Shown here one piece after another: positions 1-10,653 of a stretch of 64,000 bases of DNA; the first letter of the stretch is position 1; the number at the start of each line of letters is the position of its first letter. The translations under genes were made by a program, and so were the position numbers. This DNA is from Setoptus koraiensis. Taxonomy: Eukaryota > Arthropoda. A model generated the notes under the pieces. The model was not told where the DNA came from and ran no database searches. It worked only from the letters and a program-made list of their open reading frames with translations. The stretch lies in contig CM106586.1 of the NCBI GenBank assembly GCA_048013815.1, positions 6,138,001 to 6,202,000 on the forward strand, given 5' to 3'.

Positions 1-35
1 TCTAGGAAACTGTGTACGCGGATGAGAAAGGATGC

Positions 36-2049
36 TCATGACGATTTACTAATTTGCACATTCTTGTCATTGGCCGCCTCTTCCATAGTTTTGACTACAT
101 CTATGTTTAGGTCGTCCGCAACATCTATCAAATCCTCCATGGTCTGTTCATCGTCGTCGTCGTCGTCCTCCTGCTCCTGCTCCCCACTTACAACATCATC
201 AACATCGTTACTCCGTTGATATATTTGAATTTCCGGAGAGCCGATTTCTATGTCGCTGACATCGTCATCGCTGCTCTCGCGTCCGCCGATGTCGGTCTGG
301 TCATCATCATGTTCGCTTTTTTCACCAGAATCAGTGTGACAATCACCAACACCAGAGCCTATGTTCAAAATGTCGTCTATCCGATAGGACTTTTTGTTGT
401 TGACACTTGTCGCTAGAGGCTGATGATGTTCCGATGTCAAATTGACATCATCGTGGCTGCTAATTACTGGCTGGCTTGGTATATTTGGTTTGTGTTGTTG
501 GACATCAGCACCTATTGAACATTTAGATTTTGTTAAGTTGCGCACGTTGTCTGATCTGTTGTCTTGGAATGGTGTGTCGCTCAATGCAGTTGTTGCATCA
601 TTACAATCTCTGTTTGTAAGAGATGAGGCGGCCAAAAATTGCTTTGTCACTTGTTGTGCAGCTGCGGCCATTGCAACAAGATTCATTTGCCAGGCTGGCG
701 GCGATGGCATTAGTAAATTAGCTGATAGATTAGTGGATTGGTCTGGCCGATAAAAGCTCAACTGATTGAGTGTCTGCTTATATGGCAAGGCCGTCATATC
801 TTGTTGATGGTTGATGGCGGCGGTGGTGGTGGTTGTTGTTGTGTATCTGCCACTATCATGGTGAGCGGTGAAATGTTGATTATGGTGCTGGTGAAGAGGG
901 GCTTTATTCAATAATTGTTGTGTGTAGTTGTTCAATTGACAGCATTGATTGTTGGCTGTAGCATGCACTGGTGTAGATCTGTTGATTTTGATTTGTTGAT
1001 GTTGTTGGTCATTGCAATTGCGACATGAGCAGCCAGAAGAAGAGGCAGGTAGCTGGTCAAAGTGCTGATGTAATTGTAACTTCAATTGAATTGCTAATGA
1101 TTGACTCCCTAATGATTGTTGTTGCTGATTGGTTGTTGCGCTCGTGTTGTCCTGTTGACTAGTGGTGGTAGCCATTGACTTAGTGTTAGCCAACTGACTT
1201 GACGTGTTGTGCCGATGGTTGCAGTTAACGGATGTTGCTGTCAGTTGTTGTTTATAGTGATGATAGTTGTCTGAAAGATTAACTGGTCGTGATTGTTGTT
1301 GCATAACTTGGGGCTGTTGCAACACTGTTGTTGTTTGTTTCATTTTCGACGAGTGTGTCACAGATAACTGATTTGCAGCGCCACTATTACTACTGCTACT
1401 ACTTTTACTACTGCCATAATTGTACTGTTGCTGCTGTCTAACTGACTGATCATTGTGCAATTGATTGTGATGATGATGATGATGATGGTGGTGACGACGC
1501 CTAGAGCTAGTGACAGTCAAACTAGAGCCCGAGGCCAAAGAGGTTGCCGAGTGTCCAGTTGAACAGTGCGCCTCATTAGTGGCTCGATGTTGAGATGTTT
1601 GTTGTCGTTGGTTGTTGGTGCTGCTGCCGCTGTTTGACTGGCAACAACTGCCGCTCTGACGATTTGTATTATTATTACTATTCTGATGAGAGGGTCTAAT
1701 TGTTTGATTTACTAGATTGTTGTTGTTATGATGTTGCTGCTGTTGCGATGACGACGACGGCCGAGGTGACGAAACGGGCACCGATGACGACCACGACGAC
1801 GCTAGTTGCAATTGATTATGATGATTGGGCAAATTCAACGACAAACTTCCGTTTCTCAGTATACGATTGATAGACGATATTGATGGTATAACAAAATGAC
1901 TGTACACCGATTTGTCCTGTCTAGATTTGGTGCCTGCTCGGCCTGTTGCCTCATTGACGCTGTTGTTGTTGCCGCTATTGCGACTACTGGTGGCCGAACT
2001 GGCTGAATCTATATATAGACCTGACTGACTTCCGGTGGACCTCTGCTGT

Positions 2050-2084
<35 letters not shown>

Positions 2085-2573
2085 TTGTTGTTGTTGTTGC
2101 TGTTGATAGACGAGTTTTTCGCGACGAAGTAAATCTCGTATCTCCCAGGCAAAAATAGAGGGATTTTCGCGTTTCAATTGTAATATCCTTTGAACGATCT
2201 GCGGTGTGGTCACCTGTTTCGGTTTTGAGCCACCTATAGAGCCTGGCTTAATGGAGCCAGTCTCGTTGAATCTGGTCAGTATCTTACTGACACAGCCGTG
2301 CGAAACTAGCAACTGACGCGATATATCACATGGTCTCACGCCCATTATTGCCAATTCAACAATTCGATGACGCACAGGTATGGGCAATGGGCGCCCATTA
2401 ACGAAAATACCGCCCAACTGATTAATTCCGGCCTGGCCTTTAGTTGCACGATTGTCCATTTATCCAATACAATTGTTTACAATTGTAATAAATTCATTTC
2501 AGTTATTATCATAACGAATTGTCTAAATGTGAACAAAGCAAAACATTGTCGCTGACTTACCTGAGTGTGGCAT
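36..2573 (-). CDS. Poxn: Pox neuro paired-domain transcription factor
   Basis: Two coding exons are read on the minus strand: 2573-2561 (13 nt, M-P-H-S and the first base of Gly) and 2437-36, giving about 804 residues. The exon 1 donor is CAG|GTAAGT and the acceptor is CTAAAG|GCCAGG, producing [14 protein letters not shown]. From memory the fly Pox neuro start is MPHTGQAG, so I prefer this over the ATG at 2459, which lies in the intron. The PAI half of the paired domain (about residues 5-75) and the start of the RED half (to about 114) carry the Pox neuro pattern [20 protein letters not shown] and [10 protein letters not shown]. The last RED helix, [12 protein letters not shown], resumes only at about residue 188, after 21 glutamines and about 49 Ser/Asn-rich residues. 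The rest is Q/H/N/S-rich with an acidic C-terminus. No homeodomain is visible. The family is nuclear and DNA-binding and specifies sensory-organ and neural identity in insects. Confidence 0.9.
2438..2560 (-). other. Poxn: Poxn intron 1
   Basis: This 123-nt phase-1 intron has a strong GTAAGT donor and an AAAG acceptor with a poor pyrimidine tract. The acceptor-side end of the intron is open in frame and supplies a false start codon at 2459. Confidence 0.8.
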
Positions 2574-3150
2574 GACTGTTCCGTTGACTAGATTAGAGCT
2601 GTATATTTTATTGAGATGGCTTGAAGTTAATCAATATTTGCTTGCCTGTTATTGCACTGCATTTTATATGTCCTCAATCGTTGCCATTCAACTTTTGATG
2701 CCAACTGCCAACTGCGTTTCTTGGTTCCTCTTGCAAGGTGCTTAATTGCTCTTATTTACAATTTACTGACTCTTTCACCAGCAAGTTCAAGTAGTGATTC
2801 TTTGACTCGTTATATCGACGCTGACTCGACGATTCTTGCAAGTAATTTTTAGTTAGTTGATAGCGATGATGATCTTGTTGCGATGGTAGATAGACAGAGA
2901 TGGTTCGCTTGTTTGATTGCGAGCTGCTAGATGCGATATCCGCTTCGTTCCAAATGTTAGTGTGACGCTTCACGCAATTATTGTGGTGCCATGAGGAACT
3001 ATATTATTGAGTAATTGCCTATCCTATAAAAGGCATGAAAAAGAGAGAGGGAGAGCTCATGCGCATTGGTTGCGCCGTGCCCCTGCCATTATCCAGTAAC
3101 AGTGATGGTGGCGTAACTTTGAGCGTCAGGGTCCCCATACGCGAAACACG

Positions 3151-3173
3151 CACACACACACACACACACACAC
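3151..3173. repeat. (CA)n microsatellite
   Basis: An uninterrupted run of about 11 CA dinucleotides in the Poxn upstream region. Confidence 0.9.
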
Positions 3174-5852
3174 TCATAACAAAGAGGTAGAATCAGGTCG
3201 GCCAGCCAGCACTACTGTGACTGTTCCATGGGGATCTTTGCGTTTCTCCGTTTACCTAGGACCAGTGTCGAGCGGTAGTGGCGCTGCAGGCTGCTAGCCG
3301 ATGATCATTTGTAAGTGTCAATTAAAACCAATGATGCGATTATAACAAATAATCTCATTGTCGCTCTTATTCTTGTTAGTCGCTAGAATTAACGACGAAA
3401 CAACAACAACAACAACAACAAGTAAAACAACATCGACAACAACGAGTCGAACAACAACAGTAACTGCAACATGTCTGACATTGAGACGCCGACAAACTGA
3501 CCAACTGTCAAACAACTGTCCGCCTGTGGTTTGAATATTGTATGTGATATTGATTGAGTGTTGACCAGCGGACACGACACACAATCTTATGTTACTGGCT
3601 CGTTGTATTGTAACATGTCCAACTAGCAAAGATAGTCGTGTAAATCAGTATCCAATGTTGATGTCATTGGACATTGTTATAATAGTTAGATTATTAGATT
3701 GATCGACTGGTACACACCAGTTGACACCTACGTGGCGCGCTGACTTCTTTCAGCGGCTCACTTTCTCACTCCATTGTTGCATAAAGCTCCTGTTAGCCGG
3801 AGTGTGGTTCCACTTGAACATTATTTACGTATGATCATCATGTTGTCAGCTCCTTTAGCCGCTGACAAGAGCCCAGGAAGTTGGTGCCAATATAACAACA
3901 ATGTATAACAAGCTGCTGCAAACTGTTAGACGACATGAATACATAAGTCAGATGTTTTTGTACTTTTTGTTTAGCGCTGGCATTGCCGTTGAGATTGGCG
4001 GACACAAACAACATACTGTTGTTGATTTAAAAGGTGATCTGATGATCATTATGGGCTCCCGTTCAATTAGTTGCCCGTTGGCCACACCGACAACAGCATT
4101 AATAACGACATCAACAACAGTAACAGCTACAACGACAGCAACAACAACAACAACAACAACGCAACAACAGCAACAACAGCAACAACAGCAACTACAACAC
4201 AACAAAAACGGCCCATTGTATCAACGGAACGACGATTAGAGCCGAGTGTGGCTCATGCGAGATTACACACGAGTTGATTCGAGAGCAGTATTCACACAAC
4301 GATGTCCGCAAGTCATCATTGATTCGTGATGGAAGATGTCACAGTGAAAAATCATCGTCATCGGCAACAATATGTCACAACTGTTTGGGCAAACTGTGGG
4401 TGTGTGTGTGTGTGTGTGCTAGCCGGGTCGGTGGCCAAGGGTGTCGGTGGCACCAGTTACGCATCGTTTGACACCCTCTTTCTCCTATTCTGTTTATCCA
4501 CTATGGATGTGATCGTATGAACAATCATATCCATAGAAAAATTGCTCAAGCAGAAGAATGGAGTAGCGTTGTCGATGATACACAGTCACTATCAATATAT
4601 AGCAGAGATGAGATGCGATGCCGAGATATGGATTCGCCAATGGAGGCAAACAAACAAACAGCATTATTATGGCGCCCCAATGGCGATATATCACAGCAGC
4701 GTAGTATGGCGTTCGTTTGCGCCTTTCGGCCGTTTATTCATTTAGTCATTTCATTTGCCAATTGGTGTGCATTGTGCCCTAGACACTTTATGTGGTGGCT
4801 TCTGTGGGAGCCCAACAGCCATAGAGGGGCCCATGGAGAGTGAGTGGGCCAATTGAAAAAGCATTCAGTCCTGATCAGTTGTCATAGTCTTCATAGTGAG
4901 AAATCAGCGAACCAACGCTGCCATATTAACAATCTATCTCGAGCAATCTGTCAGAGAGATGATTAGATAAACATCTAATCATTAATAGTAACTAGATCAA
5001 GTATAGATTAGTGTAGTGAGAGTAGTGACAATAGTGAGCATAGTCCCCTATAAATTGTCCTTGCCTCTTGTTTGGCCCCTCTCGGTATCTCCATTGCATG
5101 AACGTTTAGCGAACCAGCCATAACCTGGCGCTAGCTTGATATTGTCGCAACGATAGCTTTGTCAAGGACCATAGTTGAGTGAGTGCACAGTTGAAGAGGA
5201 AAAAGAAAATAGTGATAAAATTTGCTACTATATATTTATATATCTATGTTTATATCTATATCTGGCCCCAAGTTGACACCATAAATGTGGCCAACCGAGC
5301 AGCCAGCCAACCAGCCAGCCTGGCCTCCAGTCAGTCAGTCAGCTCGGCATAGTGGCACCAAACGGATGGTGCACGTGTATATCAGCTAATCTCGCAGACA
5401 AAACTGCCAGACAATTCTGCCACGAGCCGCTCTCACACTACAAAAGGATACAGTGAGTGTGTGTGTGAAGTAAATCCCATCCCGGTGACAGTGCCATTGT
5501 GACACTGGCGCCCCGCTAAGTATGATATATGCACCTAAGAGAGTTGTCTTTGGTTGATATGTCCGATCTTATCTGTATTATATATGATATTATGATATTA
5601 TTTGGTCTTTGTGTCGCTTCACTTGGCTCACTTTTCGCACTTTTTGCACTCTCTGCTCACATCTTCGCACATTCTCTCAGTCCAATTTGTTATCGTTGAT
5701 GCTTCATTGTAATAACTAAATCAGCGCCAGGGTTACATAGGGTGTTGCCGTTGTTACATAACTGTACTTACGCAATCACAACAATTGATTATAGTTCACA
5801 ATGCGCAATACTGCGCCACTTGATGCCACGCACCTCACACATAGCGCAGGTC

Positions 5853-5889
5853 AGTCAGTGTTGCTTGCAAGTTGCAAGCAACACTGACT
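5853..5889. repeat. Perfect 18-bp inverted repeat, 1-nt spacer
   Basis: The left arm 5853-5870 is the exact reverse complement of 5872-5889, with a single G between them. A TTGCAAG-type direct repeat follows immediately (about 5889-5909). Confidence 0.9.
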
Positions 5890-6303
5890 TGCAAGTTGCA
5901 AGTTGCAACATACACAGGGGCACGCCGGTAAAACTGGCCGCTAGGGTGCGCAAATCATGCAACCATTGCACATTTGTGCTGGATCCTCTATCGAGATAAT
6001 TGTTTCAACTCACATTGACTCATGATAATTCATGAGAATCGCAACTCACAATTTGTCAATCGAGTAATGTCGAGGCGCCGCCCTATCGGACTTTCAATGC
6101 ACTCATGGGCCACAAGCGACTTTTGGCGGACCCGATGTGCACAAACAGCTGTCACACGTTCTGTGCACGCGTTGGCGTTGACAACAAACCTATAGCATTT
6201 GTTGTTTTCATTGTTGTATTGCATCGCTATCATCAGCTTATTTTTATTATTGGCCCTTTTAACTCAATTATATTAAAAACCACTTAAAACATCATTCATC
6301 ATA

Positions 6304-6708
6304 ATGGACAAAGCTGTCAGTGAAAGTCAGCGACACTTAGCTGACATTGAAAGGGCCATGGCAATGCTGCATAAGGCGAAAGAGAGGGAGGAGTTAATAC
6401 TTTCACAAAGGAGACAAATTCTGCAGAACGAAATGAAAATTGCTCAAATGGACCAAGAGTTCGGAACTGCAAAACGACAGATAGTTACGCTCAAGGAGGA
6501 GAACAATATAATTAAGGATCAAATGAATAGTAAAATTAGAGAGCTGATGGAAGAGAATGACAGAATGCGAAAAGCGTTAGATAAGGCAGATCACGTTATT
6601 AAGAATATGTGCAGGAAGATTCAAGGCAAACCAATAGTGCACTCGGATGGCACTGTCGTCCACCCCAATGATAGAAATTATTTCCAGAATGACGCTTTTT
6701 TTCGTTGA
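6304..6708 (+). CDS. Small coiled-coil protein, function unknown
   Basis: This single open frame encodes 134 residues. I do not recognise the family. Residues about 5-100 are highly charged, with heptad-like spacing of Leu/Ile/Met (for example LKEENNIIKDQMNSKIRELM), predicting a long coiled coil. A short non-helical tail has Gly-Lys-Pro and Asp/Asn turns and ends in FFR. Support for a real gene comes from the context CATCATAATGG around the ATG, the absence of low-complexity bias, codon use like its neighbours, and an AATAAA signal at 6708-6713 that overlaps the stop codon. It lies in tandem ahead of NOL6, about 460 nt away, on the same strand. No signal peptide or membrane segment is visible, so a cytosolic or cytoskeletal or complex-subunit role is possible but unproven. 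Confidence 0.7.
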   Translation: MDKAVSESQRHLADIERAMAMLHKAKEREELILSQRRQILQNEMKIAQMDQEFGTAKRQIVTLKEENNIIKDQMNSKIRELMEENDRMRKALDKADHVIKNMCRKIQGKPIVHSDGTVVHPNDRNYFQNDAFFR

Positions 6709-6880
6709 ATAAAAATGTTATTTCAACAACATTTTTTACTGCATGATGCAATTTTTCAATTTTTGCATTTTCAAATTATTTCTTCTTCGCGCGCATCAGC
6801 ATTTCCAGTACATACGGCTTATTGACAAAATGGCACTGCCTATTGCCCGAATGGCAATAAGGGCAATAGGGGCAATAGTG

Positions 6881-7014
6881 GCAATAAGGCAGTGAGGGAG
6901 TGAACGGGAGAACCCAGGAAAGAATGGGAGCGGCGTTCCGGCAGCCTGTCCTGCGGCTTCTCTCCCCACCATTCTCTCCCATGTTCTCCCGTTCACTCCC
7001 CACTGCCTTATTGC
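6881..7014. repeat. Long imperfect hairpin between two genes
   Basis: The arms 6881-6913 and 6983-7014 are reverse complements over 32 bp with one extra A in the left arm. Pairing continues imperfectly inward. The left flank carries a nested small inverted repeat at 6840-6869 and several GGCAATA-like direct repeats. No reading frame inside resembles a transposase, so this may be a MITE-like relic or a structured UTR or promoter element. Confidence 0.8.
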
Positions 7015-7164
7015 CCGCACACTACACACGGTACATCAAGCATGACACTCACGTGTTATGTCTATATTACTGGCAACCATCAATGCTAGTAAATATTAAC
7101 TATAATCTTTATTATTTATCTATTATTGAATTCATTTATAATTGAATTAAATTATTATTCAAAC

Positions 7165-10100
7165 ATGGGGCAGATAAGAAAAAAAATCAAAACACTGGAT
7201 ACAAACGGCGGGGTTCCGATCGAGATGGCGTCGAAGCCCTTCATTGAGCTGCAAATTGAGGACATGTTGGTAGAGACTCAAATCAAATCGTTCAAAAGGG
7301 TGGACAATTTCATAGATGAACTCGAGAAAAGGCTCATCAGTATCAAACCAACGACGTCTAAGCTTAACTTTAAAGAAATCGATACTGTTAGGGTCCCCAT
7401 TATTAGACGCATTGCAGGACTGACCTATTCAAAGAAATACAATTTTGTACCCCCGGAAAAATTGGATGTTATTGGTGGATATCCAATTGCTGCAGCACTC
7501 AATTCAGGCTATAATGTAGATCTGGCAGTCAAGGCACCCATTTCATTTTGGAATGGCAAGGATTTCAAAAATCACAAATATCACTACAAGCGTGCTTTTT
7601 ACTTAGGTTATCTGGCCAAAAGTCTGGCCAAATCCAGCTCGTCGGATCTGATTTGTAAATTGGAATTTCGTTACTTCCAAGGCGACTACCTAAAACCTGT
7701 TTTGTTATTAACTCCCAGAGATGAAAAACTTAGACGGGTGGCTACGTTTCAATTATTTGTCTACCCTGCCGAGCACCCAAAATTGAAATTAAGCAATCTC
7801 CATCCCTCTGTTAGCAATGTAGATCCGAATTGGTGGGATAGTGAGACGATGCAATATGAAAAAATCTCAGACGAAACCGGCGAAGAAGAACAAAACATAA
7901 CTCATACTAGCTTGTATAACTCAAGCATAGCGATGGACTATGAGATGATGTCCAATTTAGATCTGCTTATAACTAATACATCGGAAGAACAAAGCATTGT
8001 TGACGCCATCATTCTTATGAAAATTTGGCTCAAACAAAGGGAACTCAAAGATCACTTCGCCTTCATTGTTACAATATTTACCGCTCATCTTCAAACTAAA
8101 CGTTCTATTCATAAAAACATGAGCTGTTATCAAATATTCAAAATCATAATCAAATCACTGATGGAATCTAAATGGGACACAGATGGGTTGAGTTTTTACG
8201 AAGACTCTGCTGGCAAAATGGAATCTTTCAGACCTCACTTTCCTGTAATATTCCTATCACCTTCGGGGTACATGAATTTGTGCTACAATGTGTCTCTAGA
8301 TCTTTACAGGAGACTCAAGCATGAAGCTCAAATCAGCTTCAAACTTCTAGATGAGAATCCCCAAGACTCGTTTGAATATCTTTTTGTTCAGCCCCTGGAT
8401 TTCAATATGAAGTTCGATCTAATTGTACATCTACCGAATTATGCAGCAAACATTCCCGAAACCCTAGAAAATGTCGAATTTAAATTGAATAGTGGTGTAC
8501 ATACCGCACGAATGCATTCGTCCCAGATTCTAAGTTTAGTCGAACGTGCCTTGACAGATAGGATCACATTGGCTCAGACCAACTTGGATCACCTGTTGCT
8601 TACTAAAAAATGGGACTTTAGAGAATTGCCTTTGGATCCATCTCGAAGCAAAAATCTTACTTTTGGACTTTTACTCGACGCAGAAAAATCTCTTAGACAA
8701 ATTGATAAAGGCCCCGATGCCCAATCAGAGGAAGCAGACGAGTTTCGCACATTTTGGGAACCCAAGTGCGAACTGAGGCGCTTTGGAGATGGCTCAATAA
8801 CTGAGACTGTCGTATGGCATGCCAACAAATTTAGCCAGCGTCGTAAGATTATTCAATATGCCTTGCAGCATGTTTTAAAGAAGCACGCCAACATAAGAAA
8901 CTTCACCATACACCACACTCAATTAGAGAGATTTATCAATCTAAGTCATATATCTTTTCAGATTGAACCTGTAGTAGACGAAGAAACTAAACTTGGAACC
9001 GGAGAAGAAACTAAACTTGGAACCGAAGAAGAAACTAAACTTGGAACCGGAGAAGAAACTTTCTTGCAAATTTTGGATGCTTATAATGGTCTCAATAAGA
9101 CTCTTAGATCAGTAGAGGGGCTAAGGCACACTATCAGCACCATTCAACCTTTGAGCGCCTCTCTTAGAGGGTGCAGCACATTTCCACCGCTTCCTGTTGA
9201 CCTTCAACCAAGAAATCTAAAACTGAAATCAAAATCAGGGTGTTACTATTTTCCAAAAAAGTTCTCCAAGATTAATAGAATCTTAGATCTAACACCTATA
9301 GAAATATTGCTTTCCTTGGATGGAGGTGGATCTTGGCCGAATGAGCTTCAAGCCCTACAAGCTTCAAAGATGGACTATCTAGTAAATTTAGCCGAATCAC
9401 TGAAGGAAACTCACAATTTGAAGGTCAAAATTTCTCGAGAATATTTGGATATATTATACTCGCAGTTTGTATTCAGGATTATAATCAAATGTCCTAAAGA
9501 ATTGGTCTTGTTACATCAAGAGAGATCTAACAACCCCGCCATTTTCTCAGAAACACACATGCGTTTAGAAATTATTCCAAGATTGAATGCTGCCTTGGAC
9601 AATCTCCATAGAGAGAAGCCGACATTTGCACTGACATGTAGACTTGTGAAACGCTGGATATCAAGTCAATTGATGTACGGCCAACTAGACGACACAGTGA
9701 TTGACCTACTCGTGGCATACACTTATCTTAACCCTCAGCCATACACAGAACCATCAAGTTCCTTGTGCGGTTTCAAGAGATTCTTGCATCTAATAAGTAC
9801 TCATGATTGGAAGATGTCACCAATTATTGTCAACTTTGACAACAATCTAAAAATTGATGAAATCAAGAAATTAAGAGACAATACCATCAACACTAGAGAA
9901 AAGTATCCACCAATGATAGTTTGCACACCATATGAAAATGTCATGTCCCCTTGGACGAAAGAAAAACCGACTGTTCCAGTGTTGGATCTTTTGGTTCGTT
10001 TGTGCTCGAAGGCACGATTACACTTATGCGACATGACATCTAAACCTATTACTGTAGAAACCACAGAGGAGTTGTCAGCGTTGTTCCGGCCCTCGTTTAA

Positions 10101-10446
10101 AATATTTAATATGCTGATAAAACTTCGGACAGAATGCATTCAGAACTTCTTTTTGAGTGTTGATGCTCCCAGTTATATGTTAGAGGCGGTTGCAAGGAAA
10201 TCTGAGTCCTCCACAAGGAGTATGCCAATCGTTGGATTTAATATTGTTAGAAGATACGTAGAAGAACTTAGAAAGTGTTATGGTAATCTCGCCCTCTTTT
10301 TCTATGATGAGCACGGTCAGAAAAGCATTGGAGTGGTTATGAAGCCTAATTCAGAAAAAGAGCTCTCAGGTGACATCAAGACTCTAATAACTAATTTCAA
10401 AAAGTTAGGTTCCGGTCTTGTTGACAATGTTGTTCTGACGCAGTGA
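7165..10446 (+). CDS. NOL6: Nucleolar protein 6 (Nrap / Utp22 family)
   Basis: This intronless frame encodes 1093 residues, close to the usual size of the family. The frame is open from 7126, but I take the ATG at 7165 (AAACATGGG, giving MGQIRKKIKTL) as the start because basic N-termini are typical. The diagnostic Nrap signature ELRRFGDGSITETVVW lies near residues 530-550, and other Nrap blocks follow to the C-terminus. In other eukaryotes the protein (Utp22 in yeast) is part of the small-subunit processome, in the UTP-C module with Rrp7, and acts in 18S pre-rRNA processing in the nucleolus. Residues 606-632 are a lineage-specific tandem repeat of EETKLGTG. An AATAAA lies at 10454-10459. The gene is convergent with OXSM, 207 nt from its stop. 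The absence of introns over 3.3 kb is notable, but the frame shows no damage. Confidence 0.95.
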   Translation: MGQIRKKIKTLDTNGGVPIEMASKPFIELQIEDMLVETQIKSFKRVDNFIDELEKRLISIKPTTSKLNFKEIDTVRVPIIRRIAGLTYSKKYNFVPPEKLDVIGGYPIAAALNSGYNVDLAVKAPISFWNGKDFKNHKYHYKRAFYLGYLAKSLAKSSSSDLICKLEFRYFQGDYLKPVLLLTPRDEKLRRVATFQLFVYPAEHPKLKLSNLHPSVSNVDPNWWDSETMQYEKISDETGEEEQNITHTSLYNSSIAMDYEMMSNLDLLITNTSEEQSIVDAIILMKIWLKQRELKDHFAFIVTIFTAHLQTKRSIHKNMSCYQIFKIIIKSLMESKWDTDGLSFYEDSAGKMESFRPHFPVIFLSPSGYMNLCYNVSLDLYRRLKHEAQISFKLLDENPQDSFEYLFVQPLDFNMKFDLIVHLPNYAANIPETLENVEFKLNSGVHTARMHSSQILSLVERALTDRITLAQTNLDHLLLTKKWDFRELPLDPSRSKNLTFGLLLDAEKSLRQIDKGPDAQSEEADEFRTFWEPKCELRRFGDGSITETVVWHANKFSQRRKIIQYALQHVLKKHANIRNFTIHHTQLERFINLSHISFQIEPVVDEETKLGTGEETKLGTEEETKLGTGEETFLQILDAYNGLNKTLRSVEGLRHTISTIQPLSASLRGCSTFPPLPVDLQPRNLKLKSKSGCYYFPKKFSKINRILDLTPIEILLSLDGGGSWPNELQALQASKMDYLVNLAESLKETHNLKVKISREYLDILYSQFVFRIIIKCPKELVLLHQERSNNPAIFSETHMRLEIIPRLNAALDNLHREKPTFALTCRLVKRWISSQLMYGQLDDTVIDLLVAYTYLNPQPYTEPSSSLCGFKRFLHLISTHDWKMSPIIVNFDNNLKIDEIKKLRDNTINTREKYPPMIVCTPYENVMSPWTKEKPTVPVLDLLVRLCSKARLHLCDMTSKPITVETTEELSALFRPSFKIFNMLIKLRTECIQNFFLSVDAPSYMLEAVARKSESSTRSMPIVGFNIVRRYVEELRKCYGNLALFFYDEHGQKSIGVVMKPNSEKELSGDIKTLITNFKKLGSGLVDNVVLTQ
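8980..9060 (+). repeat. 24-bp in-frame tandem repeat in NOL6
   Basis: Three full 24-nt units (8980-9003, 9004-9027, 9028-9051) and a 9-nt partial unit encode EETKLGTG, EETKLGTE, EETKLGTG and EET. The copies are nearly identical, so the expansion is recent and may vary in length between individuals. Confidence 0.95.
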
Positions 10447-10653
10447 TTCACATAATAAACTTTACTGTCATAATCATACATAGACTTGTACATGGTGTTT
10501 CTCTAATCATACTGCAAATTCCGACAAGGTGAGCCCCTTTCCTACATACACTCAAATGCAACGGACTATGGCTGAAATTGACTAGAGATATCTAGATAAT
10601 TTATTGATCGGCTATATTTAAGTCCCGTTTCGTTGACTATGGTGAAAAATATT

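Larger units (their letters stand above)
2574..6303. other. Non-coding region upstream of Poxn
   Basis: No convincing gene is visible in this 3.7 kb. It holds a (CA)n run at 3151-3173, an (AAC/CAG)-rich stretch at about 4086-4205, a (GT)n run at about 4396-4418, an AT-rich TATA-like stretch near 5225-5260, and a perfect inverted repeat at 5853-5889. It probably contains the Poxn promoter and enhancers (inference). Confidence 0.6.

Noticed and set aside
3901-4239. 112-codon open frame with Thr and Gln runs upstream of Poxn
   Set aside because: The second half is an (ACA/CAG) microsatellite and both strands are open through it. There is no domain, conserved start or splice context.
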